From positions 372,001 to 436,000 of the forward strand of contig NZ_CP107931.1 in NCBI RefSeq assembly GCF_036023875.1: a DNA stretch of 64,000 bases, written 5' to 3'. The notes under the pieces are model-generated. The model was not told the origin of the DNA. It saw only the letters and a program-made list of their open reading frames with translations, and ran no database searches. A program made the position numbers and the translations under genes. The stretch comes from Mycobacterium sp. NBC_00419. Lineage in GTDB: Bacteria > Actinomycetota > Actinomycetes > Mycobacteriales > Mycobacteriaceae. This document shows positions 20,882 through 29,983 of the stretch, piece by piece; the stretch's first letter is position 1, and each line of letters starts with the position of its first letter.

Positions 20882-21030
20882 GCCGCCAACGTCCCACACT
20901 GCACCGACACAATCTCAGTTGTCGCTCAGAGGCGGGCAAGAATCGTGATGGTCACCAAGAGCCGGAACGCCGCCACCGACCAGTCCCCCAACCCGTTGTC
21001 GCTCAGAGGCGGGCACACATCGTGATGGTC
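20563..21030. repeat. short dispersed repeat, one inverted and two direct copies
   Basis: A unit reading GTTGTCGCTCAGAGGCGGGC, followed by a variable triplet and ATCGTGATGGTC, occurs at 20918-20953 and 20995-21030, with 33 of 36 bases shared. The inverted counterpart at about 20563-20590 shares GTTGTCGCTC-GAGGCGGGCAAGAATC with one mismatch and ends the small gene. Both direct copies lie in the 184-base gap to the molybdenum-hydroxylase gene, in which I see no other gene. Confidence 0.7.
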
Positions 21031-21065
21031 CCCGCCTCCCGCACCTCCGGGACGACCCCGCCGTC

Positions 21066-22052
21066 TTAGTCCGCGGCCAGCGCCCGGGTCAGCGCACGCA
21101 ATACCGCGGCGCGCCCCAATGCAACCTTGAACCCGTTCTGGCTCAACGGCACTGCACCCGTCATCGCCTGCCGCGCCGCCGCCTCCAGAACAGCCTCGTC
21201 CGGTCGCGCACCGACCAACACCGACTCTGCCGTGGGCACCCGCCACGGCTTAGCCGCCACCCCGCCCAGCGCGATCGACGCCGAGGAGATGACACCGTCG
21301 GTCAGCGCGATACCCACCGCCGCCGACACCAGCGCGAAGGCGTAGCTGTGCCGGTCACGCAGCTTGACGTACCACGAATGCGGCGCGTACGGCGACGGCG
21401 GCAACTCCACGGCCACGATCAATTCAGCAGGCAGCAGGCAGTTCTCGATCTCCGGGGTATCCCCGGGCAGGGTGAAGAACTCGGCCAACTGGACGACCCG
21501 GGAACCGTCGGGCCCATGCAGGTGCACGAGGGCATCGAGGGCCGCCAACGCGACCGCCATATCCGACGGGTTGGTCGCCACACACCGCTCGCTCGCACCG
21601 AAGATCGCGTGCTCACGGTTGAACCCGTCGCGTGCCGCGCAGCCCGACCCGGGCAGCCGCTTGTTGCACTGGCCGAATTCGGTCTGCATGAAGTACGGGC
21701 AGCGGGTCCGCTGTACCAGGTTTCCCCCGACCGTGGCCATGTTGCGCAACTGCGTGGTCGCACCGCTGAGAATGGCATGCGAGAGCATCGGATACTGGCT
21801 GCGGATCAGCGCATGGTTGGCCAGGCCGCTGTTGGTGACACCGGAACCGATGCGCACCCCGCCCGACGGTGTGGCGGTCACCGAGGTCAGCCCCAGCTGG
21901 CGGATATCGACCAGCGCGGGCGGTTGCAGCACACCGTTTTTCATCAGGTCGACGAGATTGGTGCCGCCGGCCAGGTAAGTACCTCCGCTGTCCTGCACCG
22001 AGCGGATCGCATCGTCCACCGAGACCGCATGTCCGAAGGAGAACGTCTTCAC
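21066..22052 (-). CDS. molybdenum hydroxylase FAD-binding subunit (CoxM/YagS-like)
   Basis: This 328-residue subunit has the FAD motifs YLAGGTNLVD and ATVGGNLVQ of the xanthine oxidase family. Four cysteines at residues 118, 129, 138 and 157 (in TRCPYF, GQCNKR, GSGCAA and ERCVAT) match the extra [4Fe-4S] cluster of E. coli PaoB/YagS. This places the enzyme nearer the PaoABC aldehyde oxidoreductases than classical xanthine dehydrogenase. The GTG at 22052 overlaps the stop of the iron-sulfur subunit. It is the last gene of the nine-gene operon. Confidence 0.92.
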   Translation of the reverse strand: MKTFSFGHAVSVDDAIRSVQDSGGTYLAGGTNLVDLMKNGVLQPPALVDIRQLGLTSVTATPSGGVRIGSGVTNSGLANHALIRSQYPMLSHAILSGATTQLRNMATVGGNLVQRTRCPYFMQTEFGQCNKRLPGSGCAARDGFNREHAIFGASERCVATNPSDMAVALAALDALVHLHGPDGSRVVQLAEFFTLPGDTPEIENCLLPAELIVAVELPPSPYAPHSWYVKLRDRHSYAFALVSAAVGIALTDGVISSASIALGGVAAKPWRVPTAESVLVGARPDEAVLEAAARQAMTGAVPLSQNGFKVALGRAAVLRALTRALAAD

Positions 22053-22585
22053 CGCGAACCCTCCGCTGCCGCGGCGATGGCCTCGACGATGTTGGCGTAG
22101 GCGCCACACCGACAGATGTTGCCCGCCATGCGTTCCCGTATCTCGTCCTCGGTCAGGGCGGGACACCCGCCCAGGGCGGCCCGCCGATCACCGTCGAAGG
22201 AGGCTGCGGACAGATCCCCGCGGGCGTGCTCGCGCAGCATCGCATGCGCCGACGAGATCTGCCCCGGCGTGCAGCAACCGCACTGGAACGCGTCGTGCTC
22301 GAGGAACGCCTCCTGCACCGGTGCGAGATCGTCACCGGCACCGATGCCTTCGATGGTCGTCACCGACGACCCGTCGACCGATACCGCCAGCGCCAGGCAA
22401 CTGACGATCCGCTCCCCGTCGACGGCCACCGTGCACGCCCCGCACAGCCCGTGATCGCAGCCCTTCTTGGTGCCGGTCAACCCGAGGCGCTCACGCAGCA
22501 GGTCCAGCAGTGTGGTGCGCACGTCTACCGTCACCCGGTGGGTGGTCTCGTTGACGCTCAGCGTGATATCGCGGTCGGTGTCCAT
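22049..22585 (-). CDS. molybdenum hydroxylase [2Fe-2S] subunit
   Basis: This 178-residue subunit carries two [2Fe-2S] clusters. The plant-ferredoxin type uses Cys43, 48, 51 and 63 (GCDHGLCGACTV). The second uses Cys102 and 105 with Cys158 and 160 (QCGCCTPGQ and NICRCGAY). It passes electrons from the molybdenum centre to FAD. No twin-arginine signal precedes it, so the complex is expected in the cytoplasm, unlike E. coli PaoA. Its ATG shares one base with the stop of the large subunit. Confidence 0.95.
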   Translation of the reverse strand: MDTDRDITLSVNETTHRVTVDVRTTLLDLLRERLGLTGTKKGCDHGLCGACTVAVDGERIVSCLALAVSVDGSSVTTIEGIGAGDDLAPVQEAFLEHDAFQCGCCTPGQISSAHAMLREHARGDLSAASFDGDRRAALGGCPALTEDEIRERMAGNICRCGAYANIVEAIAAAAEGSR

Positions 22586-24855
22586 CAGTCCTCCTGCAGC
22601 AGTTGCTCGACGGTGATGGGGAGATCACGTAGCCGGCGACCGGTGGCGTGGAAGACCGCGTTGGCGACCGCGGCGGCCACGCCGCACACGCCGATCTCGC
22701 CGATCCCGCGGACACCGATCGGATCCAGCGCGAAGTCGGGCTCGTCGACGAACGTGATGTCGAAGTCCGGTCGGTCGGCGTGGGTGGGTACGTAGTACTC
22801 GCCGATCAGTTGCGCGGTCCGGCTGTCGTAGGGCACCTGCTCCAGCAAGGCCATCCCGACACCAAAAATGATGCCACCCATGACCTGGTTGCGCGCCAGA
22901 GCCGGGTTGAGCACACGGCCGCAGTCCATCACCGCGACCCAGCGGGTCACCGCCGCGCGGCCGATCTCCTCGTCGACCTCCACTTCGCAGAAGTGCGCAC
23001 CGAACGACTGTGAGACCGTGTCGCGCTGATCGCCGCCGTTCACCGATGCCGTGAAACTCAACGCGTCGAGGTAGCGCGGCCCGCCTTGTGCGATCGCGTC
23101 GGCCACCGCCATGTGCGTTCCCCCACAGACGATCTCACCGCCGGTGACGGCGATCTCGCTGGCCGCGCGCCCATGGAACGGCGTCACCAGGTCGGTGCGC
23201 ACGAGCTCGATCAGTCGCTGGGCCCACTGCGACGCCGCCGCGAACACGGCCGAGCCCACCGTCGCGGTGGTTTGCGAGGCTCCGCTGTACGGGGCGTCAG
23301 GGAACTCTGAGTCGCCGGAGTCGAACAAAACCTGCCCGGGCAGAAGACCGCCGGCGTCGGCGGCCACCTGGCTCATCACCGTGCGAACGCCGGTGCCGAC
23401 CTCGTGGGTGGCCGACGCAAACCGCACCGAACCGTCACCAAAAGTGGTCACGCGGCACGACGCCGGCATGCGCCGGCCCGGGTATGTCGCAGTGGCCATA
23501 CCCCAACCGATCCGTACCCCGCCGCTGCCCAGCGACCGCGGCGCCAGCGGCCGCTTGTCCCAGCCAAATCGCTGCGCACCCAGCTCGTAGCAGTCGAGCA
23601 GGTGCTTACCCGACCATGGCTTGCCGCTGGCCTGATCCAATTGGGCGTGGTTGCGGATCCGCAGATCCAACGGATCCATACCCAGTTCCGTGGCCAGCTC
23701 GTCGATGGCCGACTCCAGCGCGAACAGCCCCGGCGCCTCCCCGGGTCCGCGCATGAAACACGGTGTCGGCGTGTTGATCCGGGCCACCCGGTGCGACACC
23801 ACCAGCCGGGGCGACTGGTAGAGGAACCTGCTGGAGAGTCCGACCGGTTCGCAGAAGTGCGCCACCGTCGAGGTTTCGGTCACCGTGTGATGTTCGATGC
23901 TGGCCAGCGCACCGCTGTCGTCGGCAACCAGCGTCACGTCCTGATAGGTCCGCGGCCGATGACCCGTCGAGGAGAACATCTGGTTGCGGGTCAGCACGAG
24001 CTTGACCGGCCGGCCGATCTCGCGGGCCGCGACCGCGCACAACACCACGTGCATCCACAGGAAGCTCTTGGAGCCGAAGGCTCCGCCGACCAGAGGCGAG
24101 ATCACGCGCACGTTGGCCTCGGCAAGCCCGAAGTACGCCGCCAGCGTGGCACGCTCCCCGGTGATCCACCGGGTCGTGTCATGGACGGTAAGCGCATCAC
24201 CGTCCCAGTCGGCGATGGTGGCGCTGAGTTCGATCGGATAGTGCGCGTTGAGCGGCGTCGTGTACCGGGCGTGGATACGAACCGGAAGGTCCGGCTCGTC
24301 GTGCGGACCGCGACGGTCCTGGAGCTTCTCCTCCTCAAGCTTCACGAAATGGTCGGGAAGGTAACTGCCGTAACGAATCTGGCCGTCCTTCTCGTCCGGC
24401 GGCGCGGGCTCGGACATCACCTGGTCGACATGGCGCACCGGCGGCAGGATGTCGTAGTGCAGATCGAACAGTGCTGCGGCGTGGGTGGCGTTCTCCGGGG
24501 AGTCCGCCACGATCACCGCCATGTGCTGGCCGACGTGCTGGACCGTCAGGTCCGACAGCGGCAGCCGGCGTTCAATCGGCAGGTCATAGGTCAGCTCGGT
24601 CGGCAACTGATGCAGCGCAGGACAATTCAGCGGCGTCAGGACATGCAGCACACCGGGGGCTGCCCCCGCGCGAGCACTGCTGTCCCGCAGGGATTCCGGC
24701 GTCACCGTGCCGCGGGCGACCTCGGCCTGCACGACGGCGGCGTAGGTGAGTCCGTCGACGGGGGTGTCTGCGGTGTAGCGGGCGCGGCCGGTCACCTTGT
24801 CGCGGCCCTCGACCCGTGTCACAGGAAGGCCGGTCTGGCGAGTACCCGGCGTCAC
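22585..24855 (-). CDS. molybdenum hydroxylase large (molybdopterin-binding) subunit
   Basis: This 756-residue subunit of the xanthine oxidase family contains RVEGRDKVTGRARYTAD, VGGAFGSKSF, MRGPGEAPGLFALES and C-terminal GVRGIGEIGVCG. The glutamate in GIGE is the expected catalytic base. The enzyme would hydroxylate a heteroaromatic carbon or oxidise an aldehyde using water. The GTG at 24855 overlaps the stop of the flavin oxidoreductase gene; the open frame upstream lies inside that gene. The L-S-M order with 1- to 4-base overlaps suggests equal expression. The substrate cannot be read from the sequence. Confidence 0.93.
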   Translation of the reverse strand: MTPGTRQTGLPVTRVEGRDKVTGRARYTADTPVDGLTYAAVVQAEVARGTVTPESLRDSSARAGAAPGVLHVLTPLNCPALHQLPTELTYDLPIERRLPLSDLTVQHVGQHMAVIVADSPENATHAAALFDLHYDILPPVRHVDQVMSEPAPPDEKDGQIRYGSYLPDHFVKLEEEKLQDRRGPHDEPDLPVRIHARYTTPLNAHYPIELSATIADWDGDALTVHDTTRWITGERATLAAYFGLAEANVRVISPLVGGAFGSKSFLWMHVVLCAVAAREIGRPVKLVLTRNQMFSSTGHRPRTYQDVTLVADDSGALASIEHHTVTETSTVAHFCEPVGLSSRFLYQSPRLVVSHRVARINTPTPCFMRGPGEAPGLFALESAIDELATELGMDPLDLRIRNHAQLDQASGKPWSGKHLLDCYELGAQRFGWDKRPLAPRSLGSGGVRIGWGMATATYPGRRMPASCRVTTFGDGSVRFASATHEVGTGVRTVMSQVAADAGGLLPGQVLFDSGDSEFPDAPYSGASQTTATVGSAVFAAASQWAQRLIELVRTDLVTPFHGRAASEIAVTGGEIVCGGTHMAVADAIAQGGPRYLDALSFTASVNGGDQRDTVSQSFGAHFCEVEVDEEIGRAAVTRWVAVMDCGRVLNPALARNQVMGGIIFGVGMALLEQVPYDSRTAQLIGEYYVPTHADRPDFDITFVDEPDFALDPIGVRGIGEIGVCGVAAAVANAVFHATGRRLRDLPITVEQLLQED

Positions 24856-25889
24856 GTGAACGCTCGGCCGTACTGCGGCGGATGCGGCAGCAGCGCGCGG
24901 GCCAGGAACACCGCGTCGGCCTGCCCGTCGGCGATCACCTGCTCGGCCTGCTCGGGCTCGGTGATCATCCCGACCGCGGACGCGAGGATCTGCACCTTGC
25001 CGCGCACCGCCTCGGCAAAGGGCACCTGGTAGCCCGGGCCGACCGGGATCTTCGCGTCGGGCACCAGCCCGCCGGTCGAGACGTCCATCAGGTCCACACC
25101 GAGCTCCTTCAACTGTCCTGCCAGCACGATGGAATCCGCCAGCGTCCAGCCAGGTCTCGGATCGTCGGTGTCCCCGGCAAGCCAATCGGTCGCCGACACC
25201 CGGAAGAACAGCGGCAGCTCCTGCGGCCACTGCCGACGAACCGCTGTGACAACCTCGACTGCGAACCGCATCCGGTTTTCCAGGCTACCGCCGTACCGGT
25301 CAGTGCGGGTGTTTGCTTGCGGCGACAGGAACTGGTGGATCAGATAACCGTGGGCGCCGTGCAGTTCCAACACCCGAAAGCCGGCGTGTGCCGCCCGCCG
25401 TGCCGCGTCGGCGAACGACTCGACGATCGCGCCGATCTGGGCGGTGTCGAGTTCGGCCGGGGCGGGCAGCCGCCCGAACGGCACCGGGCTCGGACCCACC
25501 GTCGGCCAGCCTTGCGGGGCTCGCGCTTCGTCGGGCCACGGGCGTCCCGTCGACGCCTTGCGGCCGGCGTGCACCAGCTGGACGCCCGGCACCGCGCCCT
25601 GCTCGGAGATGAAACCGGTGATACGCCGGAAGTTCTCGGCCTGCGTGTCATTCCACAGGCCCGTGTCATAGATGCTGCTGCGGCCGACCGGGTCGACGGC
25701 GGTCGCTTCGACCATCACCAGGGCCGCCCCGCCGACGGCCCGCGACCCCAGGTGCTGCAGATGCCAGTCGGTGGGCGAACCCATGTCCGGGCCCTCGGGA
25801 ACGGCAGAGAACTGCATCATCGGCGACATCCAGGCCCGATGCGCAAACGTCACCTCGCGCACCGTCAATGGACTGAAGAGCGTGCTCAT
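24852..25889 (-). CDS. NADH:flavin oxidoreductase (Old Yellow Enzyme, YqjM-like)
   Basis: This 345-residue FMN enzyme is a TIM barrel of the Old Yellow Enzyme family. VHAGRKAS, LHGAHGYLIHQFLSP and DRYGGSLENRMRF are hallmark segments; the two histidines in HGAHGYL bind the substrate carbonyl. MSPMMQFSA near the N-terminus matches the short YqjM-type class. Such enzymes reduce activated C=C bonds of enones or maleimides. The ATG at 25889 overlaps the amidohydrolase stop by four bases (ATGA), which fixes the start; the long upstream frame is a shadow. Confidence 0.92.
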   Translation of the reverse strand: MSTLFSPLTVREVTFAHRAWMSPMMQFSAVPEGPDMGSPTDWHLQHLGSRAVGGAALVMVEATAVDPVGRSSIYDTGLWNDTQAENFRRITGFISEQGAVPGVQLVHAGRKASTGRPWPDEARAPQGWPTVGPSPVPFGRLPAPAELDTAQIGAIVESFADAARRAAHAGFRVLELHGAHGYLIHQFLSPQANTRTDRYGGSLENRMRFAVEVVTAVRRQWPQELPLFFRVSATDWLAGDTDDPRPGWTLADSIVLAGQLKELGVDLMDVSTGGLVPDAKIPVGPGYQVPFAEAVRGKVQILASAVGMITEPEQAEQVIADGQADAVFLARALLPHPPQYGRAFT

Positions 25890-26893
25890 GACGCGACCCG
25901 CCGGTCGCTCCACTCGGCGTCCAGGCCCAGGAAAGCGCGTGCGGCGCGGCCCAGTGAGTCGGCTCCGGGCCCGTGCTCGGTGGCGAACCGGGCCGGCTCC
26001 GCCTCGGCCATGTCGAAGGGATAGTCGCTGCCGCAGAGGATCTTGTCGGCACCGGCCAGCCGGCCAAGCAGCGCGAGCTGTTCGTCGCCGTGAGTCACCG
26101 TGTCGAAATAGAGATCGCGGAACGACTCCACCGGCGGTCGGGCGGCGCGCGCGCTGACGTCCGAACGCGTCGACCATGCGTGGTTCCAGCGGCCGAGCAA
26201 TCCCGGCGCGCACCCACCGCCGTGCACGAAACAGATTCGCAGACCGGGTAGTTCGTCGATCAGCCCGCTGAGCAGCAGCGTGGCCACGGCGGTCGCCGAT
26301 TCCACCGGGTTGCCAATCAGATTGTTCAGGTAGTAACTCGACCATTCCGGGCGCGGCAGCTGCATCGGGTGGACCAGAACCGCCAGGCCCAGCCGGGCCG
26401 CCTCGGCAAGCACGTGCCGGAGCGGTGCGCTGTCCACCGACCTCCCGTCGACCAAGGGCGGAATCGCCACTCCGGCGATGCCCTCGGCACGCACCATCGC
26501 CTCGAGTTGACGGGTCACCTCTCCCGCATCGCCGAGTGCCACCATGCCCAGACCGGCCAGTCGCCCACCGGAGCGGACGACGACGTCGCCGAGCGCGGCG
26601 TTGAAATGATCGGCGTATCCAGCCGCGCCAGGAGCGTCGACGACGGGGAAGGCGAACGGTGGCGGCGACAGGACACGCACCCCGACGCCGGTGCGATCCA
26701 TGTCCGCCAGCGCCGCGGTGTGGTCGCTCATCGCGTCGGTGGCGATGGATAGCGGCAGGTCACCGAGGTACAGCTGACCGGCGCGGTCGTGCATCGCCGC
26801 GTACGGCGCCCCCGGCGGGAGCCCGAACAATTCCCGCGGCAGCCAATGGGCATGGACATCGACGACGCCGTCGGCCAGCGGAGTGCGGATCAT
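25886..26893 (-). CDS. amidohydrolase-family protein (ACMSD/decarboxylase-like)
   Basis: This 335-residue TIM-barrel metalloenzyme shows the metal ligands of the amidohydrolase_2 family: VDVHAHW at the N-terminus, LVHPMQ in the middle, CFVHGGG and the aspartate of CGSDYPFDM. This branch contains aminocarboxymuconate-semialdehyde and gamma-resorcylate decarboxylases, which remove a carboxyl group from aromatic or ring-opened acids. A C-C hydrolase is also possible. It overlaps the cupin gene upstream and the flavin oxidoreductase gene downstream, so it belongs to the same degradative pathway. Confidence 0.87.
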   Translation of the reverse strand: MIRTPLADGVVDVHAHWLPRELFGLPPGAPYAAMHDRAGQLYLGDLPLSIATDAMSDHTAALADMDRTGVGVRVLSPPPFAFPVVDAPGAAGYADHFNAALGDVVVRSGGRLAGLGMVALGDAGEVTRQLEAMVRAEGIAGVAIPPLVDGRSVDSAPLRHVLAEAARLGLAVLVHPMQLPRPEWSSYYLNNLIGNPVESATAVATLLLSGLIDELPGLRICFVHGGGCAPGLLGRWNHAWSTRSDVSARAARPPVESFRDLYFDTVTHGDEQLALLGRLAGADKILCGSDYPFDMAEAEPARFATEHGPGADSLGRAARAFLGLDAEWSDRRVAS

Positions 26894-27354
26894 CGGGCAC
26901 CGGGCTCATCGCGCGCCGAGCGGTCTAGCTCGAGGGCTGGGTTGGCGCTGTCGAGATGTTCCACAGTGGTGAACACCAGATCATCGTCGCCGATGTTCTC
27001 GATGTCGTGCAAAAGGAACTCGCCGGGGCCGAAGCGAAAGTGCCGCGTCTCGCCGGCATCGTAGGAGACTTCACGCACAGTGCCGTCATGCGTGTGCTGG
27101 CGGCTGCGCCCAGACTTGACGGCGGTCCAGAAATAGTCGAGCACATGCCGGTGGGCATGCCATCGCTCGCCTGGGGCCAGACGGATCTCCCAGACCCGGA
27201 CCCGGTCGTTCTCGCTGAGCAGCCTTGAGCCGACATGACCGTCGTAGGCATGGTCGGTGAACTCCGTGCGCAGCCAGTCGGGCCAGGTCTCGAAGTCGGT
27301 GGCCACCAGTTCGCCCGCCAGCGGCAGATCGGCCAGGAAGTTGTTGTCAGACAT
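26890..27354 (-). CDS. cupin-domain protein
   Basis: This is a 154-residue single-domain cupin. The first motif is GERWHAHRHVLDYFW with two histidines. The second includes GETRHFRFGPGEF. Metal binding by the histidines is plausible. Small cupins in catabolic clusters may be ring-cleavage dioxygenases, isomerases or sensors; this one is not close enough to a known enzyme to choose. It lies 20 bases after the FAD hydroxylase gene and overlaps the amidohydrolase start by four bases. Confidence 0.82.
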   Translation of the reverse strand: MSDNNFLADLPLAGELVATDFETWPDWLRTEFTDHAYDGHVGSRLLSENDRVRVWEIRLAPGERWHAHRHVLDYFWTAVKSGRSRQHTHDGTVREVSYDAGETRHFRFGPGEFLLHDIENIGDDDLVFTTVEHLDSANPALELDRSARDEPGAR

Positions 27355-27374
27355 CGATTTTCCTCTCAGGTTAG

Positions 27375-28565
27375 TCAGTGCCCGGGACCGTAGAGCCCGA
27401 AACGCAGGTCCGGGTCACCCGGAACCCAGGTGTTGTGGAACTGTGAGCGCTCCCCCATCTGCACCACCCGGCGCAGCAGCGCGTCGCTGAGCTGAAGCTG
27501 CGCGGGCTCCCACTTGGTGAGCGCCGACGCGATGTCGCCACCGGCCTCACCGAGAGCGGCGGCCAGGGCCCAGGCATCGGCGGCCGCTTTGGCGGTTCCG
27601 GCTGCGGCATGTGGGCGAGATGCACACGCGGCGTCGCCGATGAGCGCCACCCGCCCCTGCGCCATTCGGCCCGACCGGACATCGGAGAGCACCTGCAGAT
27701 AGGGCGTCTCGGTGGCGATGACAACCTCTGCGACAGCGGGTGCGAACAATTCCGCTGCTGCAGTGCGCATCTCGGCGATGTAGCGGTCCTGCACCTGTCC
27801 TGGGTGCACCGATACCGAGCCCTGGAAACCGCGCTTGTCGATCAGCATCTCGGACAGGTCCGGGCCAGCGGGCACGTTGCGGTACCAGACATAGTTCATC
27901 AGGCGGTGTTCGACGTCCAGACCGTCTTCACCGGGTATGGGGTACATGGTGATGTGCGACTGCGGAACGACGTCGTAGGTGATTGCGTCGTCGAGCGCCT
28001 CACGGGTGCCGGCACTCAGTGCCGAACGTGCGACAGTCCCGCGCCATCCGATGTAGCCCGAGTAGCTCAACGTGGCGTCGGGGTCGAAACGCTGCCGCGC
28101 CGTCGAGGTGATCCCGTCGGCGAACACCACCAGATCAGCTGTGACACTGTCGCCGCTGACGAACCGCACGGTCGCCCGGTCATCATCCTGGCTGAATCCG
28201 CAGGCGTACTCGCCGTAGTGGTAGTGCTCGGTACCGAAGTCGGCGAGCAGCGCGCGGTAGAAGGTCCCCCACGAGGTGTAGGTCCACGTGGCCTCCTCGC
28301 GGTGCACCACGCCGCCGTCGCGCTGCAGGTACTGCACATAGGAGGTTCGGGTCTGCAGGTCGGCGAGGTCCTGGTTGCTGCGCTCGGCGAACCAGCGCAC
28401 CGTATCCGGTTGCAACACGATGCCGCTTCCGCGACCGTCCAAGGCTGTCGGCGTGCGCTCGTACATATCGACCCCGAATCCCAGATCCCGCAACAGCAGG
28501 GCGGCGGTCAAGCCACCGATGGATCCGCCGATGACGACGGCCCTCGCGCTGGCGTATTCGGTCAT
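27375..28565 (-). CDS. FAD-dependent aromatic hydroxylase (dihydroxypyridine hydroxylase-like)
   Basis: This 396-residue group A flavin monooxygenase has the Rossmann motif VIGGSIGGLTAA with YERTP, a DG-type segment (LVVFADGITS) and ALIGDAACASRPHAAAGTAKA for FAD ribityl binding. The start VIGGSIGGLTAALLLRD and the HAAAGTAKA segment recall 2,6-dihydroxypyridine 3-hydroxylase of nicotine degraders. That resemblance is the main hint that the operon acts on an N-heteroaromatic ring. The ATG at 28565 overlaps the stop of the MFS transporter. Confidence 0.88.
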   Translation of the reverse strand: MTEYASARAVVIGGSIGGLTAALLLRDLGFGVDMYERTPTALDGRGSGIVLQPDTVRWFAERSNQDLADLQTRTSYVQYLQRDGGVVHREEATWTYTSWGTFYRALLADFGTEHYHYGEYACGFSQDDDRATVRFVSGDSVTADLVVFADGITSTARQRFDPDATLSYSGYIGWRGTVARSALSAGTREALDDAITYDVVPQSHITMYPIPGEDGLDVEHRLMNYVWYRNVPAGPDLSEMLIDKRGFQGSVSVHPGQVQDRYIAEMRTAAAELFAPAVAEVVIATETPYLQVLSDVRSGRMAQGRVALIGDAACASRPHAAAGTAKAAADAWALAAALGEAGGDIASALTKWEPAQLQLSDALLRRVVQMGERSQFHNTWVPGDPDLRFGLYGPGH

Positions 28566-29944
28566 GAGTGGCTCTTCTCAGCGCGGTGGACGGTGGGCTC
28601 GATGACGGGATCGGCGGGCATGGGTGCGCCTCGGGTCTCGGCCGCGAATGCCAGGCCGACAACGGCGACCAGACCCAGCGCCGACACCCAGGCGGTGGCT
28701 TGGCCCAGGTTGCCGCCGAACCATGTCGTGGCGATGACACCGGCGCTCAACGGTCCCAGGGCGGTGACGTAGCGGCCGACGCTGTTGCACACCGCGAGAG
28801 CGGTCGCCCGCACGCTGGGCGGGAAGAGTTCCGGGGCGTAGATGAACGTGCCGGAGAGCGCGCCGAAGAGCCCGAATCCCAGCACCGGCATGGCCATCAG
28901 GAATTCGAGATAGCCGCGGTCGAACGGGAACGTCCACACGATGCCCACTGCCGAGACCAGGAAACTCATCAGAAAGGTCTTTCGGCGGCCGATGCGGTCG
29001 GCGATGAATCCCCAGGAGGCGTAGCCGACGATGCCACCGGCGTTGAACAGCATGGCCGCGACGGCGACCCGGTGATCGGCCAGGGCCGCCGGCAGATTCG
29101 CCGCCGCAGTCAGCTGCCGAATGATCTGCGGGTACCAGGTGGACACACTCCAGAAGGCGATCAGCGCGCCGGTGGCCAGTGCGGTGCAGACCAGCATCGG
29201 CCGACGCAGCGGCGGGGCGAACAACCGCCACAAGACGAATCGGTCGTGGACTGTGCTGGCGCCCTCGGCCTTTCGCCGGCGCCGTGAGTCGAGGTGGGCG
29301 CTGATCTCGGGTGGTTCTGGCACGAACCGCCGGATGAACCAGACCACCAGCGCGGGAAGACCGGCCAACATCATCATGGCCCGCCACCCCTGGCTGCCTA
29401 TCAGTGCGTAGGCGCCGGCAGCGGCGAAGAACCCGGCGGCGTAGCCCGACATCATCACCCCACCGGCTCGGGCCCGGAACCGGTTTCGCCACGTCTCGGC
29501 AATCAATGCCGCTCCGACCGGGGCTTCGACACCCGACCCGAGACCCGCGATGAACCGCAGGATCCCGAGCTGCCACCAGTTGTCGGCGAACGCCGCCGCG
29601 GCACTGAACACTGCATAGGTGAGGATGCCCGCCGAGAGCACCCGGGTACGGCCGAAATAGTCGGCGAGGATGCCGAAGAGGATGCCGCCGGTCGCCCACC
29701 CGGCCAGGAACAGGGCCATCGTCAGACCGCCGTACATCCCGATCGTCGCGCGGGTGGCGTCGATTCCGCTGTGCGGCAACAGTTCGGTCATGGCGGGACC
29801 GAGGACCAGGACGTACAGGCTGCCGGCGAAGCCGTCGAGCCCCCACCCCAGCGTGGTGCCAGCCAGCACCAGCCATTGTGTTCGGGTGATCTCCCGGTGC
29901 CAGCCGGCGCCCGTCCCGGGCGGTTGCGCGGTCGTGCTTGCCAT
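28562..29944 (-). CDS. MFS transporter, aromatic acid:H+ symporter-like
   Basis: This 460-residue protein has 12 predicted membrane segments. The loop ILADYFGRTRVL after segment two and the RIGRRKTF loop in the second half are MFS signatures. GWGLDGFAGSLYVLVLGPA at the first segment is typical of the aromatic acid/sialate symporter (AAHS/SHS) group. I start at the ATG at 29944, which has GTGAGGGG about six bases upstream, rather than the in-frame ATG at 29977. It probably imports the substrate of the operon, likely an acid. Confidence 0.9.
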   Translation of the reverse strand: MASTTAQPPGTGAGWHREITRTQWLVLAGTTLGWGLDGFAGSLYVLVLGPAMTELLPHSGIDATRATIGMYGGLTMALFLAGWATGGILFGILADYFGRTRVLSAGILTYAVFSAAAAFADNWWQLGILRFIAGLGSGVEAPVGAALIAETWRNRFRARAGGVMMSGYAAGFFAAAGAYALIGSQGWRAMMMLAGLPALVVWFIRRFVPEPPEISAHLDSRRRRKAEGASTVHDRFVLWRLFAPPLRRPMLVCTALATGALIAFWSVSTWYPQIIRQLTAAANLPAALADHRVAVAAMLFNAGGIVGYASWGFIADRIGRRKTFLMSFLVSAVGIVWTFPFDRGYLEFLMAMPVLGFGLFGALSGTFIYAPELFPPSVRATALAVCNSVGRYVTALGPLSAGVIATTWFGGNLGQATAWVSALGLVAVVGLAFAAETRGAPMPADPVIEPTVHRAEKSHS

Positions 29945-29983
29945 CGAATTCCCCTCACTGCGTTGTGGTTTGGTCATGCCTGG

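Noticed and set aside
23404..25032. 542-codon plus-strand frame across the molybdenum hydroxylase genes
   Set aside because: Arg-rich shadow opposite recognisable catalytic sequence.
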